A stretch of 49,982 nt of DNA from Gammaproteobacteria bacterium (GCA_963575715.1 CAUYTW010000363.1:1-49982); one strand, 5' to 3'. Shown: positions 1 to 9,126, counted from the stretch's first letter. Notes: generated by a model not told the origin, from the letters alone. Program-made: numbers and translations.

Positions 1-20
1 GACTAATGTTGAGGAATTAT

Positions 21-55
21 CCCTCACCCCCGGCCCCTCTCCCAAAGGGAGAGGG
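21..55. repeat. GC-rich intergenic hairpin repeat
   Basis: A run of C-rich sequence ends in a perfect 9-bp stem (CCCTCTCCC / GGGAGAGGG, positions 35-43 and 47-55) with an AAA loop. Similar C-rich palindromes are common intergenic repeats in many proteobacteria. No T-tract follows, so it is not a typical terminator. It lies 150 bp upstream of the sugar dehydratase gene. Confidence 0.5.
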
Positions 56-65
56 AAGAAAGGCA

Positions 66-85
66 AATAGGTAGCAACTTGAGTT
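66..85. repeat. Solo end of the 93-bp MITE family H
   Basis: The sequence ATAGGTAGCAACTTGAGTT matches the terminal inverted repeat of the MITE copies at 13409, 37866 and 39972 at nearly every base. The matching left end is not visible: it would fall at about the window start, and the interior here (the C-rich hairpin) does not match the other copies. It is therefore a solo or rearranged end. Confidence 0.45.
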
Positions 86-202
86 TTGGTTAACACTAAT
101 CACGATATTGAAAATATTTTATTCTACATTCGGTTAGCCAGTAGTTGAACGAAAAAAATCCATCTCCAGAAAATTTAATTCTGCCTCATCAAGATAATTA
201 TA

Positions 203-2143
203 ATGAAAAATTTATTTTTGAGTTTACCTCGTCATCAAAAACAAATTATCGCCGCAGCGACTGATTTTATTTGTTTACCTATCATATTCTATTTCGCTTT
301 AATGCTTCATTTTGATAGTCTTAAACTCGAACCATTAAAAGAATACAGCTGGCTGGCTTTTTCGACCGGCGCAATTTCCATACCAATTTTTATAAAGCTC
401 GAACTTTATCAAGCAGTTATCAGATATATTGACCAAAAAATAATTTCTGTTGTCGTCATAGGCATCATGTCATCGCTGCTGGTGCTCGTGGGGTTGTTTC
501 TCCTTATCGGCAATGCACGACTTTCTCCCGCATTGTTCTTGATTTATGGGATAAACGCCACCCTATATATTTTAGCCAGCCGATTCATAGCACGCGTTTT
601 TTTTCTTGGAACAGCAGAGACTGATCAAATGCAGCGCGTGGCCATCTATGGTGCGGGTCAAGCTGGAAACATGCTTGCAAATGCGCTTAAATCGGGACGT
701 GAATATTACCCACAAATATTCATCGACGATAATCCACAACTGCAAAATACTACGATTGGTGGAATAAAAGTTTATCCATCTTCTCAACTTAAAAAATTAG
801 TGGCCATAAAGCGTATCAATAGTATTTTATTAGCCATACCCTCATTGACGCGACACCAGCAGCGCGAAATATTCGATCGTCTGGAACCATTGAAAATTCA
901 AATTAAGATTACCCCGCCGATCATTAATTTGGTAAAAGGTATTTCGCGTGTTGAAGATATGCGTCAGATCGAAATTGAAGATCTGCTTGGCAGAGATCCT
1001 GTCGAGCCAAATCTCAAATTACTTTCTGTAGGTATCACCGGAAAAACGGTCATGGTGAGTGGAGCAGGAGGTTCAATTGGATCTGAATTATGCAGACAAA
1101 TCATTAATTTGAATCCCTTGCGACTCATTCTTCTCGACAACTCAGAATTCGGACTGTACTCAATTGATCAGGAATTACAAAATTTAAAATCCACGCAAGG
1201 ACTTGATGTTGAGATACTCACATTCATGGGTTCTGTCCTTGACTACGAAAAATGTAAGGACATTCTTTCAACTTTCACAGTAAATACCATCTATCATGCA
1301 GCTGCCTACAAGCATGTACCGCTTGTAGAATATAATCCGGTCGAAGGCATTCGAAATAATGTATTTGGCACGCTTAATTTTGCTAAAGCCGCAGATACTA
1401 CAGGTGTCGAATGCTTTATTCTCATTTCCACCGATAAGGCGGTACGTCCCACCAATGTGATGGGAGCCACCAAACGTTTATCAGAACTTATTTTGCAATC
1501 TTTTTCGCACCAAGGTTCACGGACGCGATTCTCCATGGTACGTTTTGGTAATGTGCTTGGTTCTTCAGGGTCGGTAGTACCACTATTTCGTAAACAAATT
1601 TTGAATGGTGGCCCAATTACCATCACGCATCCTGAAATCACACGTTATTTCATGACCATCACGGAAGCAGCACAACTTGTATTGCAAACGGGATCGATGG
1701 CTACGGGGGGGGATGTTTTCGTGCTTGATATGGGCGAACCAATACGAATCACTGAATTAGCAACGCGTATGGTGCATTTGAGTGGACACGAAATAAAAAC
1801 ACCAGAAACACCGAACGGCACCATTGAAATCAAGTATACAGGCTTACGTCCGGGCGAAAAGCTGTATGAGGAATTGCTGATCGGCACTAATTTTACCATT
1901 ACCGATCACCCCTTGATTATGCGTGCACAAGAAGCTGAAGTTGATTGGCAATTTTTGGAAGCCACGCTCAAACAACTAGAAGAAGCCTGTATTCGTAATG
2001 ACCATCCTGCTATTCGTTCCCAATTACGCGCTATCGTTCAGGAATATTGCCCCGTCTCTGAAATAGCCGATATCCTGTGGAAAAAAATAATAGCCGCGAA
2101 TCATCGCCAGCATCTTGAACAAATCACACAATGTCGTGAATAG
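203..2143 (+). CDS. Membrane-anchored nucleotide-sugar 4,6-dehydratase (PglF/WbpM/CapD family)
   Basis: A 646-residue protein with about four N-terminal transmembrane segments (roughly residues 14-35, 48-68, 80-102, 108-130), then two Rossmann modules. The first carries GAGQAG at 150-155 (CoA-binding-like). The second has the NAD-binding signature GAGGSIG near 286. In the catalytic region (about 409-424) the usual Tyr of the SDR YxxxK motif is Met (MGATK), as is typical of this large-form family. Members act on UDP-GlcNAc at the inner membrane to make 4-keto-6-deoxy sugars for O-antigen, capsule or glycan synthesis. Length fits the family. ATG start. Its 3' end overlaps lipA by 29 bp, although the two functions are unrelated. 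No other polysaccharide gene is in view; a cluster could lie upstream of the window. Confidence 0.9.
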   Translation: MKNLFLSLPRHQKQIIAAATDFICLPIIFYFALMLHFDSLKLEPLKEYSWLAFSTGAISIPIFIKLELYQAVIRYIDQKIISVVVIGIMSSLLVLVGLFLLIGNARLSPALFLIYGINATLYILASRFIARVFFLGTAETDQMQRVAIYGAGQAGNMLANALKSGREYYPQIFIDDNPQLQNTTIGGIKVYPSSQLKKLVAIKRINSILLAIPSLTRHQQREIFDRLEPLKIQIKITPPIINLVKGISRVEDMRQIEIEDLLGRDPVEPNLKLLSVGITGKTVMVSGAGGSIGSELCRQIINLNPLRLILLDNSEFGLYSIDQELQNLKSTQGLDVEILTFMGSVLDYEKCKDILSTFTVNTIYHAAAYKHVPLVEYNPVEGIRNNVFGTLNFAKAADTTGVECFILISTDKAVRPTNVMGATKRLSELILQSFSHQGSRTRFSMVRFGNVLGSSGSVVPLFRKQILNGGPITITHPEITRYFMTITEAAQLVLQTGSMATGGDVFVLDMGEPIRITELATRMVHLSGHEIKTPETPNGTIEIKYTGLRPGEKLYEELLIGTNFTITDHPLIMRAQEAEVDWQFLEATLKQLEEACIRNDHPAIRSQLRAIVQEYCPVSEIADILWKKIIAANHRQHLEQITQCRE

Positions 2144-3014
2144 TCCATTTCTCCGTAAACCCGACTGGATCCGCATCCGTGCGCCTAGTGGTAAGAGCGT
2201 TACACGCATCAAAAATATTTTGCGCGCCGCCACCTTGCATACCGTTTGCGAGGAAGCATCCTGCCCTAATTTGGGCGAGTGTTTTTCCAACGGGACCGCG
2301 ACCTTCCTGATCATGGGCGACCGCTGCACCCGGTGCTGTCCATTTTGCGATGTGGGCCACGGTCAGCCCCAACCCTTGGACCCCGACGAGCCAGCGCACC
2401 TGGCGACGACCGTCGCCGCGCTGGGGTTACGCTACGTCGTGGTCACATCAGTGGATCGGGATGATTTGCGCGACGGCGGTGCTGGCCACTTCTCTAACTG
2501 TATCCGCGCCATCCGTGCGTGCGTGCCGCAGATCAGGATTGAAATTCTAACTCCGGATTTTCGGGGTCGGATGGAGCGGGCGCTAAATCTTCTGGCGGTA
2601 GATCCGCCGGATATTTTCAATCACAACCTTGAGACCGTCCCGCGTCTCTATCGGGAGGTACGGCCAGGTGCCGATTATGATCATTCCCTGACTTTGTTGC
2701 GAACCTTTGCAGCCCGCCATCCCAACGTGCCAACCAAGTCTGGCCTGATGCTAGGATTGGGAGAAACTCGCGCTGAAGTCGAAGAAGTGTTACGCGATTT
2801 GATTTCAAACGGTTGTGCCAGAATTACCGTGGGACAATACTTGCAACCTAGTCGTCAACATCTTCCCGTTGCTCGTTTTGTCCATCCTGAAGAATTCCTT
2901 TCGCTACGACAATATGCCAAGGAATTAGGCTTTACCCATATCGCCAGCGCACCAATGGTACGATCTTCCTATTACGCAGAATTACAGGCCACGGAGAATG
3001 AAACCCATGGCTAA
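2115..3014 (+). CDS. lipA: Lipoyl synthase
   Basis: Radical-SAM enzyme that inserts two sulfurs into protein-bound octanoyl groups to make lipoate. Both iron-sulfur motifs are visible: the auxiliary cluster CX4CX5C (C45, C50, C56) and the radical-SAM CX3CX2C (C71, C75, C78, with an extra Cys at 74). The C-terminal R-S-S motif that ligates the auxiliary cluster is at 283-285. Length (299 residues) is slightly below the E. coli enzyme because the N-terminus is short. The start is uncertain: TTG at 2115 overlaps the upstream gene, GTG at 2136 is also in frame, and neither has a clear Shine-Dalgarno. lipB is not adjacent. The gene is visibly more GC-rich than the preceding dehydratase gene. Confidence 0.95.
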   Translation: MNKSHNVVNSPFLRKPDWIRIRAPSGKSVTRIKNILRAATLHTVCEEASCPNLGECFSNGTATFLIMGDRCTRCCPFCDVGHGQPQPLDPDEPAHLATTVAALGLRYVVVTSVDRDDLRDGGAGHFSNCIRAIRACVPQIRIEILTPDFRGRMERALNLLAVDPPDIFNHNLETVPRLYREVRPGADYDHSLTLLRTFAARHPNVPTKSGLMLGLGETRAEVEEVLRDLISNGCARITVGQYLQPSRQHLPVARFVHPEEFLSLRQYAKELGFTHIASAPMVRSSYYAELQATENETHG

Positions 3015-3111
3015 AGGCTGGGTCTTGTAAAGACCAATTCATGATCAGGCTCAGAAAATTAATGCAAATAGATGATCTATGATTGATGTCAAGTGAACGG
3101 CCTGAAACCTG

Positions 3112-3150
3112 GCAGGACAAGCTTCAGTCTTCAGGTTGGGGTAGTTGACT
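3112..3150. repeat. Remnant of an IS200/IS605-like right end
   Basis: The motif CAGGACAAGCTT followed by a short palindrome and the tip GGGGTAGTTGAC resembles the right ends of the K repeats (for example 32940-33019, tip GGGTGATTGAC) and the fragment at 4736. No partner end is found nearby. It sits 27 bp upstream of coaX and may hold part of its leader. Confidence 0.4.
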
Positions 3151-3176
3151 GATAAAACCATATTCCACATTCACGC

Positions 3177-3962
3177 ATGCTTGAAAAATCCACCGGAAAA
3201 CTTCTATTAGATATCGGTAACTCACGGGTAAAGTGGGGAATGCTCGATGAGCAAGGAAAGATTTCAGCAGTAGCTTCGCATTCGCGCCTCCGCGATGGCA
3301 TTCAAAAAATCGCCGAAAATTGTTGGTCGGATTTATCCCCGACACGAGTCATTGTCTCAAATGTTGCGGGAAATTCCATCGCAAGTGAATTAAGGGAATG
3401 GATACAAGAAAGATGGCGGGTGAAAGTAGAATTTTTGATACCGCAGACGTGCGCCCACGGAGTAGTCAACGCCTACTGCGATCCATCCCGTCTTGGCTCC
3501 GACCGTTGGGCCGCGCTTCTTGGTGCAGCGCGCAGGCAGCATGGTCATTTGTGCGTGGTTGATTGCGGTACCGCAGTAACGATGGACGCGCTTTCCGCCG
3601 ATAATATCCATCTCGGTGGTTTGATTATCCCAGGATTGGGATTAATGCGTGACTCGTTAATCACCAGCACGGCAGGAGTTCGTCACACTTGGGGCGCAGA
3701 AGCGGCGATCCTTGCGCGGGATACCGGCAGTGCAGTCGCGGGTGGGACTCTTTATGCGGTCATCGCGCTTATTGATCGTGTCGTCGCCGATCTCGCTGTG
3801 GAACTCTCCGAGGAAGTCACAGTGCTCATTACAGGCGGAGATGGTGCGCTGATGGCTCCGTTGCTTGCCTGTCATGTCGAATACCAGGCCGATCTAGTTC
3901 TCCATGGTCTTGCTGTGATTGGAAACTTTCCGTCAGAGATGCAAGCTATAAACCAGGTTTAA
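3177..3962 (+). CDS. coaX: Type III pantothenate kinase
   Basis: Catalyses ATP-dependent phosphorylation of pantothenate, the first step of CoA synthesis; a cytoplasmic ASKHA-fold enzyme. The N-terminal phosphate-1 motif is LLLDIGNSRVKW (catalytic Asp at 12). GSDRW lies at 107-111, the DCGT phosphate-2 motif at 129-132, then GGLIIPGLGLMRDSL and a C-terminal TGGDG. At 261 residues it matches the family. ATG start at 3177. A remnant of a mobile-element end sits just upstream. The next gene starts 26 bp after its stop, so the two may be co-transcribed. Type III enzymes are common in beta- and many gammaproteobacteria in place of CoaA. Confidence 0.93.
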   Translation: MLEKSTGKLLLDIGNSRVKWGMLDEQGKISAVASHSRLRDGIQKIAENCWSDLSPTRVIVSNVAGNSIASELREWIQERWRVKVEFLIPQTCAHGVVNAYCDPSRLGSDRWAALLGAARRQHGHLCVVDCGTAVTMDALSADNIHLGGLIIPGLGLMRDSLITSTAGVRHTWGAEAAILARDTGSAVAGGTLYAVIALIDRVVADLAVELSEEVTVLITGGDGALMAPLLACHVEYQADLVLHGLAVIGNFPSEMQAINQV

Positions 3963-3987
3963 ACTGGATTATCCGTGTGAGGTCGCA

Positions 3988-4692
3988 GTGAATTGGTTAT
4001 CATGCATCCTGGGCGAACGGCCGCATCTAACCCCGGAACAGACACAACGTTTGTTGACTTGGCGTAAGCTGCCCGCCGCCGATCTCGGACAACCGATGGA
4101 AAAGAGTCGTTACGTAGTGGTAGACGTTGAAACCAGCGGCCTGAGCGTTAACAAAGATCGACTCATCGCCATCGGCGCGGTGGCAGTGATTGGTGGCCGT
4201 ATTCACCTCGGTGAAAGCCTGGGGATTGTTCTGCGCCAGGTTCATGTCAGCAACAAGGATAACATCCTGATTCATGGCATCGGCGGTGAGGCGCAACGCG
4301 AAGGAATGCAGCCGGCAGAAGCATTGCTGGCTTTCCTTGAATATCTTGGTCATGATCCCTTAATTGCTTTTCATGCCCTCTTTGACGAAATTATGATCAA
4401 CCGTGCCATCAAAACTTATCTCGACATGCGTTTCAATCATTCTTGGCTGGACCTCGCGTATATTGCGCCGGCGCTATTTCCGCGACTTGCTCAAAAAAAT
4501 CAGAACCTGGACCAGTGGATGGCTCAATATGGAATTAACAATTATTCTCGTCACAATGCCGTGGCCGATGCCGTCGCTACAGCGGAATTATTGATCGCGC
4601 TCCGTCCTGCGCTGTCCGCCAAAGCTATAAAAAATTTCAACAATTTACGTGATTTAGAACGGATGCAGCGCATGAGCGCCTTTCATTATTAA
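3988..4692 (+). CDS. DnaQ-like 3'-5' exonuclease
   Basis: A 234-residue DEDD-superfamily exonuclease. Exo I is VVVDVETSG (D46, E48), Exo II contains D133 (FHALFDE), and Exo III is HNAVAD (H189, D194), so all acidic residues and the general-base His of the DEDDh subgroup are present. It resembles the epsilon subunit of DNA polymerase III but has a short N-terminal extension and no alpha-binding tail that I can identify, so it is better called a PolC/DnaQ-type exonuclease than DnaQ itself. GTG start at 3988, 26 bp after coaX. The E. coli partner gene rnhA is not adjacent. Confidence 0.85.
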   Translation: MNWLSCILGERPHLTPEQTQRLLTWRKLPAADLGQPMEKSRYVVVDVETSGLSVNKDRLIAIGAVAVIGGRIHLGESLGIVLRQVHVSNKDNILIHGIGGEAQREGMQPAEALLAFLEYLGHDPLIAFHALFDEIMINRAIKTYLDMRFNHSWLDLAYIAPALFPRLAQKNQNLDQWMAQYGINNYSRHNAVADAVATAELLIALRPALSAKAIKNFNNLRDLERMQRMSAFHY

Positions 4693-4735
4693 TTCAAGCA
4701 TTTATAGGTGACATTCACCAAAATTACGCAAGAGA

Positions 4736-4776
4736 GCTTGCCACAAACCCCGTCCTTTAGGGTGAGGTAATTGACT
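4736..4776. repeat. IS200/IS605-like right-end fragment
   Basis: The hairpin CCCCGTCCTTTAGGGTGAGG followed by TAATTGAC resembles the right tip of K2 (CACGCCCTTTAGTGCAGGG, then TGATTGAC). It is a solo end in the 212-bp gap between the exonuclease and hom. The rest of that gap has no recognisable gene. Just before hom there is an imperfect inverted repeat (AACCCTTC ... GAGGGGTT). Confidence 0.45.
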
Positions 4777-4904
4777 CAACCAATGTACCTGCCACGCAGT
4801 ATAATTGTGTTAATTGACTTATCCCACAAACCCCTGACTGAAACCAAATTGAACCGTCAATAACCCTTCAACCCTACGGGATCGAGGGGTTTCCCTGAGG
4901 ATTT

Positions 4905-6227
4905 ATGAAACCCATCCATGTAGGCCTGCTTGGAATCGGAACCGTTGGCGGTGGCACCTTCACCGTCCTTAAACGCAATACCGAAGAGATCGCCCGGCGC
5001 GCCGGACGGCAGATTCAGATTGTCATGGTCGCTGATTGCGATCTAACGCGAGCCACCGAGGTTACCGGTGGTAGTTGCCAATTGACCGACGATGCCTTCG
5101 CCGTCGTGACTGATCCACGTATCGACATCATTGTTGAATTGATTGGAGGCACGACCATCGCCAAAAAGTTGGTACTCAAGGCCATTGAGCACGGCAAGCA
5201 TGTTGTCACCGCCAACAAAGCATTACTCGCCATCCATGGTGCCGAAATTTTCGCAGCGGCGCGGCGTCAAGGCGTGATGGTCGCCTTCGAGGCGGCGGTA
5301 GCGGGCGGTATTCCGATTATCAAGGCAGTGCGCGAGGGACTGGCAGCGAACCAGATCCAGTGGATCGCTGGAATCATCAACGGGACGACCAATTTCATCC
5401 TTTCCGAGATGCGCGACCAAGGGCTACCGTTTGATGTCGTGCTCAAGGAAGCACAGGCGCTCGGCTACGCCGAGGCCGATCCGACCACCGATATCGAGGG
5501 TTTTGACGCCGGACACAAGATCACTATCCTCGCGGCGCTGGCCTTCGGCATCCCCATGCAGTTCGATAAGGCCTACATTGAGGGTATCACCAGGCTCGAC
5601 GCGATTGACATTAAATACGCCGAGCAACTTGGCTATCGCATCAAGCTGCTTGGAATCACTAAGCGCGTTGTGGTTGAGGGCATCGCGGGCGTTGAATTGC
5701 GCGTGCATCCCACGCTGATTCCAGCTAAACGCTTGATCGCCAATGTTGAAGGAGCGATGAACGCCGTTGTCGTTCATGGCGACGCGGTCGGCACGACCCT
5801 GTACTACGGCAAAGGTGCGGGTTCCGAACCAACCGCGAGCGCGGTGATCGCTGACCTGATCGATGTCGCGCGTATGCATACCTCAGCCCCCGAGAATCGC
5901 GTGCCCAACCTGGCCTTTCAACCGGATTCCTTGTCGGATCTACCGATTGTTTCCATGGCGGAAATCGAAACCGGCTATTACCTGCGCCTCACGGTCGCCG
6001 ACCGTGCAGGTGTTCTCGCCGATGTCACTCGGATTCTCGCCGACCAGGGGATCAGCATTGAGGCGATGATTCAACGCGAACCAGCAGAGGGCGAGGATCA
6101 GACCGATATCATTCTCCTGACGCATGTCACCAAGGAAAAAAATATCAACGCGGCGATAGCGAGAATTGAGGCGCTGACCGCCGTGCATGGCAAGGTCACG
6201 CGGTTGCGCCGCGAGGAATTGCGGTAG
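4905..6227 (+). CDS. hom: Homoserine dehydrogenase
   Basis: Reduces aspartate-4-semialdehyde to homoserine in the threonine/methionine branch. A 440-residue monofunctional form: N-terminal NAD(P)-binding GxGxxG (GIGTVGGG, residues 10-17), the conserved TANKALLA segment with Lys105, a central substrate-binding domain with AGIINGTTN, and a C-terminal ACT domain from about residue 350 that is likely the threonine-sensing site. Not fused to aspartokinase. The ATG start has a good Shine-Dalgarno (GAGGA, 6 nt upstream). In many proteobacteria hom is followed by thrC; here the next gene is unrelated and starts 8 bp later. Confidence 0.95.
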   Translation: MKPIHVGLLGIGTVGGGTFTVLKRNTEEIARRAGRQIQIVMVADCDLTRATEVTGGSCQLTDDAFAVVTDPRIDIIVELIGGTTIAKKLVLKAIEHGKHVVTANKALLAIHGAEIFAAARRQGVMVAFEAAVAGGIPIIKAVREGLAANQIQWIAGIINGTTNFILSEMRDQGLPFDVVLKEAQALGYAEADPTTDIEGFDAGHKITILAALAFGIPMQFDKAYIEGITRLDAIDIKYAEQLGYRIKLLGITKRVVVEGIAGVELRVHPTLIPAKRLIANVEGAMNAVVVHGDAVGTTLYYGKGAGSEPTASAVIADLIDVARMHTSAPENRVPNLAFQPDSLSDLPIVSMAEIETGYYLRLTVADRAGVLADVTRILADQGISIEAMIQREPAEGEDQTDIILLTHVTKEKNINAAIARIEALTAVHGKVTRLRREELR

Positions 6228-6235
6228 GCGCGGTC

Positions 6236-7225
6236 ATGATTGAATTTCAATGGCCCTGGCTGCTCCTATTTCTCCCAGTGCCATGGTTGCTCCGCCGTTG
6301 GTGGCGTCCGGCCACGACGACTGAACAGGGTATTTTGCGCGTTCCGAGCTTGGCACCATTCGCAGCCATCATTGATGGCGCGCCTGCGGGTCAACGTGCT
6401 GATCGGCGCTGGTTGTGGATTGCCACCCTCGCCTGGCTGTGCCTAGTATTAGCCGCCGCTCGCCCCGTCTGGCTGGGTGAGCCGATAGAACTGCCGGTGA
6501 GCGGACGCGATCTAATGCTGGCGGTCGATCTCTCCGGCAGCATGGACACCGCCGATTTCCTTCTCGATAACCACCCTGTTAGCCGTCTTGCTGCGATTCA
6601 ACATCTTGCCGGCGAATTCATTAAGCGTCGGGTGGGTGATCGGCTGGGCCTGATCCTCTTCGGTCGCCAAGCCTACGTGCAAACCCCGCTGACCTTTGAC
6701 CGCGCCACCGTGCGTCAACTGCTCGACGAGGCAGTCATCGGTCTGGCTGGCAAGGAGACCGCCATTGGCGATGCCATCGGTCTGGCCACTAAACGGCTAC
6801 GCGACAATCCACAGGGTAATAAGGTGGTTATTCTGCTTACCGATGGTGCCAATACTGCTGGCGAAGTGGAGCCACTTCAGGCTGCGACTCTCGCGGCCAA
6901 GGAGGGATTAACTCTTTATACCATTGGTGTAGGTGCTGACGAGATGCTGGTGCGTTCCATCTTTGGCATGCAGCGCGTTAACCCTTCTACCGATCTGGAC
7001 GAAAAGACCCTGCGCGCCATCGCCGATACTACCCATGGTCGTTACTTTCGCGCTCGTGATACCGCCCAGTTGGAAGAAATTTACCACCTGCTTGATCAAC
7101 TGGAGCCAACCAGCGCCGAGCGGCATACTTTTCGCCCGCAACAGACACTATTTTATTGGCCGTTGGCGGCAGCGCTGTTGTTGGCCGCGCTAGTAACGCT
7201 AATGAAAATCACTTGGGCTGCGTAA
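6236..7225 (+). CDS. BatA-like von Willebrand factor A domain membrane protein
   Basis: A 329-residue protein with hydrophobic segments at about 6-20 and 59-77, a VWA domain from about residue 90, and a C-terminal transmembrane segment near 308-326. The MIDAS metal motif DxSxS is intact (D98, S100, S102), with the downstream Thr and Asp (LLTDGAN). This is the layout of BatA/BatB proteins (aerotolerance operon), usually found with a MoxR ATPase and a DUF58 protein, often followed by BatB and a TPR protein. None of those partners is here, so the operon is incomplete or its other members lie elsewhere. The TAA stop lies inside the start of a mobile-repeat fragment (G1). Confidence 0.85.
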   Translation: MIEFQWPWLLLFLPVPWLLRRWWRPATTTEQGILRVPSLAPFAAIIDGAPAGQRADRRWLWIATLAWLCLVLAAARPVWLGEPIELPVSGRDLMLAVDLSGSMDTADFLLDNHPVSRLAAIQHLAGEFIKRRVGDRLGLILFGRQAYVQTPLTFDRATVRQLLDEAVIGLAGKETAIGDAIGLATKRLRDNPQGNKVVILLTDGANTAGEVEPLQAATLAAKEGLTLYTIGVGADEMLVRSIFGMQRVNPSTDLDEKTLRAIADTTHGRYFRARDTAQLEEIYHLLDQLEPTSAERHTFRPQQTLFYWPLAAALLLAALVTLMKITWAA

Positions 7226-7311
7226 AGGCTGACTGCCGGGAAAGACATGGACGGTTGCAAAATTGTATTTTTTCTTCCAGCTCTAAAAGGCGAGGTTTCT
7301 CGGAGACCCTG
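7219..7311 (+). repeat. G1: IS200/IS605-like end fragment with micro-ORF
   Basis: It begins with a segment (GGCTGACTGCCGGGAAAGAC) also found inside K3 (near 38440). It ends with the hairpin/tip sequence GGTTTCTCGGAGACCCTG followed by ATGAA, nearly identical to G2 at 11303-11335. A 21-codon ORF (7247-7312) ends in TGA overlapping that ATG. Here the ATG is not the start of a real gene: it faces the 3' end of dut. Confidence 0.5.
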
Positions 7312-7333
7312 ATGAAAGGTGCCCTCAAGCCAC

Positions 7334-7771
7334 TCATATATATCCCCCCGTGCTGCCCATTCCTCCCCTGTCATCATCACGGATTGACTCTACTTCTTCC
7401 CAAATTGCCTGCACGAATGGTAAAAAAATTCCTTGCGCCAGCCGCTCGCCCTTTTTTATTTCCACGGGCTGGTGGGTAAAATTATGCAGGAGAATATAAA
7501 TTTGATCAGTTGGCCCAGCATAATCGGGATCGATCACGCCAACCCCATTAGCGATTATGAGTCCTTTTTTTAACGGTAAACTGCTGCGCGCCGCTATAAG
7601 CAAGAAATGACCGCCTGGAGCCGCGATAATTAAACCCGTCGGAACTTTTTCTACTCCATGCGGGGGGATTATCATATCCACGGTCGAAGCAATATCAAAT
7701 CCAGCAGATTCAGTAGTTTGGTAGGAAGGAAGAGGAATGGAATCATTCAGACGTGTAATTTTAATTTTCAT
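7334..7771 (-). CDS. dut: Deoxyuridine 5'-triphosphate nucleotidohydrolase (dUTPase)
   Basis: Hydrolyses dUTP to dUMP and pyrophosphate, keeping uracil out of DNA and feeding dTMP synthesis. A 145-residue trimeric-type dUTPase. Motif 1 AGFDI (D26), motif 2 RSSLP (62-66, in place of the commoner RSG), motif 3 with catalytic Asp81 and Tyr84 (GVIDPDYAG), motif 4 GERLAQ, and motif 5 RGGMGSTGG (135-143), where Met replaces the usual Phe. These variants suggest a lineage different from E. coli Dut. The start codon coincides with the junction to repeat K1: the ATGAA at 7771-7767 is the element's insertion-site sequence, and a K1 micro-ORF stop overlaps it. It is separated from the usual dfp/coaBC neighbour. 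Confidence 0.92.
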   Translation of the reverse strand: MKIKITRLNDSIPLPSYQTTESAGFDIASTVDMIIPPHGVEKVPTGLIIAAPGGHFLLIAARSSLPLKKGLIIANGVGVIDPDYAGPTDQIYILLHNFTHQPVEIKKGERLAQGIFLPFVQAIWEEVESIRDDDRGGMGSTGGYI

Positions 7772-8208
7772 CCAGCATTTCCAGCGCGGAAACCCCTAGC
7801 TTTAGTCATGGGGAGGAAGCGCCGTCCTCCTGTTAGTTGACTTTGATTTTGAAGTAGAAGTTGCCGGTCTTTCCCGGCTGCCACCGCCTAATTAAAGACG
7901 GAATGCCCGTAAGGGCCTAGTGACGGACGGATTTTTAATTCCGTCGCCCCCCTCGCCAATGTTGCAACGCAGCTTGGATTCGATACTTTGAATCTTGCGA
8001 CAAACCGTTTCGCTCTTACCCCTGAGATTGTCTGCATCTGCCACTTTCAGCAGCCCTGAGTTGAGGAAGCGCCCTAGGGTGAGTTCCTGCGACTGCGCGC
8101 AGGACAAGCTTTTACTTCGTTGCAACGGAGTCCAATTTCTCGGACTTAGGCTGGTAAACCAGGCTTTATTCCATTAAAGCCCCCGCATTTATGCGTGAGG
8201 TGATTTAC
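7772..8208. mobile_element. K1: 437-bp non-autonomous IS200/IS605-like element
   Basis: Alignable with K2 (32601-33019) and, in reverse, K3 (38170-38548). The left tip starts right after TTCAT. A palindrome around CCCCTAGCTTTAGTCATGGGG follows, then GGAAGCGCCGTCCTCC, an internal region with GACTGCGCGCAGGACAAGCTT, and the right palindrome AAAGCCCCCGCATTTATGCG ending in TGAGGTGATTTAC. No ORF of substance. It fills the space between dut and the acyltransferase, and its left tip forms the dut leader (AGGAGG, then a 13-codon micro-ORF whose stop overlaps the dut ATG). No transposase is present, so mobility would need an enzyme in trans. Confidence 0.7.
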
Positions 8209-8933
8209 GTAGCATTGTCCCGATCCATGACTGGATGTCCCATTCTACGATCAGCCTCGTTGGTAATGGCATTGAGTGAATCCTCGATACGACGACGAAA
8301 TACCTCTTGATCCTCGGCGCTTGCCTTTGCCGGTAAAACCAACGGTTGTCCCCAGATGAATATCCCACGCGCGAATGGTAGCGCCACGCAAAAGCGATCC
8401 CAAGTTTTGAGCAAATGACGATGCCTGGTAGCGAAAGTACAAGGAATGACAGGAACTCCGGCTAGGCGCGCTACCTGAACAATTCCCTCCGAAGCAATCA
8501 TTCGCGGCCCTTGTGGACCATCGGGAGTAATCCCCACGCATTCTCCTGCCTTCAGCGCTTTCAATAAAGTACGAAAAGCTACAGATCCTCCTTTATGCGT
8601 GGAACCCGGAACTGTATGAATACCAAAATAACCAACAATTCGAGAAATAATCTTGCCGTCACGATGCTGTGAAATCAACATGTGAATTGTTTTTCCCGAT
8701 CTCCAGCAGTAGGGCATCATAAGAATTCGGCCATGCCAAAAAGCCAGGATGAATGGTTTGCCATTGTCCCAAAAGGACGTTGCCACTTCTTCCCCTATCA
8801 CCTCCCATCGATTGGAACCATATACCAATCGGATATAGTGCGCGCCCAGCCAGCATAAAAAACTGCGAACACGTTCATTTTTAAATGGTGATTTCAACAA
8901 CGCAGTCAGCTTCATCCCCGTTCTCGCAACCAT
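8205..8933 (-). CDS. DUF374-type lysophospholipid/lipid A acyltransferase family protein
   Basis: A 242-residue LPLAT-superfamily protein. The N-terminal DUF374 signature FWHGRI (His67) lies in a hydrophobic stretch, followed by the H-x-D-like SQHRDG near 86 and the conserved GITPDGPQGPR near 150. Members transfer acyl chains to lipid A precursors or related glycolipids at the inner membrane; the exact substrate is not known from sequence. The last three codons and TAA stop run into the tip of repeat K1 (GTAAATCACC), so the element supplies the stop and may have altered the C-terminus. The start is uncertain (ATG at 8933, or the Met seven codons in). Confidence 0.8.
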   Translation of the reverse strand: MVARTGMKLTALLKSPFKNERVRSFLCWLGAHYIRLVYGSNRWEVIGEEVATSFWDNGKPFILAFWHGRILMMPYCWRSGKTIHMLISQHRDGKIISRIVGYFGIHTVPGSTHKGGSVAFRTLLKALKAGECVGITPDGPQGPRMIASEGIVQVARLAGVPVIPCTFATRHRHLLKTWDRFCVALPFARGIFIWGQPLVLPAKASAEDQEVFRRRIEDSLNAITNEADRRMGHPVMDRDNAT

Positions 8934-9126
8934 TCTTCAGGATACTTGCCAATGTAAATTTTATAAGGGTAGCCGCATAATAATAAAATGCGAATGACGT
9001 ACTATAGCCCAAACACAGCAAGACCGGCATGGTGACATCCTGCACCAAAAAACTGCCGTCCCACTGAGCCAATGCGCTATCCTTATACACCTCCTTCTTC
9101 GTCCAACCGTGGCGGGATAAATTCAA

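Noticed and set aside
5424-5879. 151-residue ORF antisense to hom
   Set aside because: Shadow of a GC-rich conserved gene; no independent evidence.
7892-8125. ORFs of 60-80 codons inside K1, K2 and K3
   Set aside because: Frames are not conserved between copies and lengths change with indels; they are non-coding repeat sequence.
8881-9126. 81-residue minus-strand ORF covering the gap between the acyltransferase and the GcvR-like gene
   Set aside because: It overlaps the acyltransferase gene in another frame. A segment WTKKEVYKD faintly recalls phosphopantetheinyl transferases, but nothing else fits.
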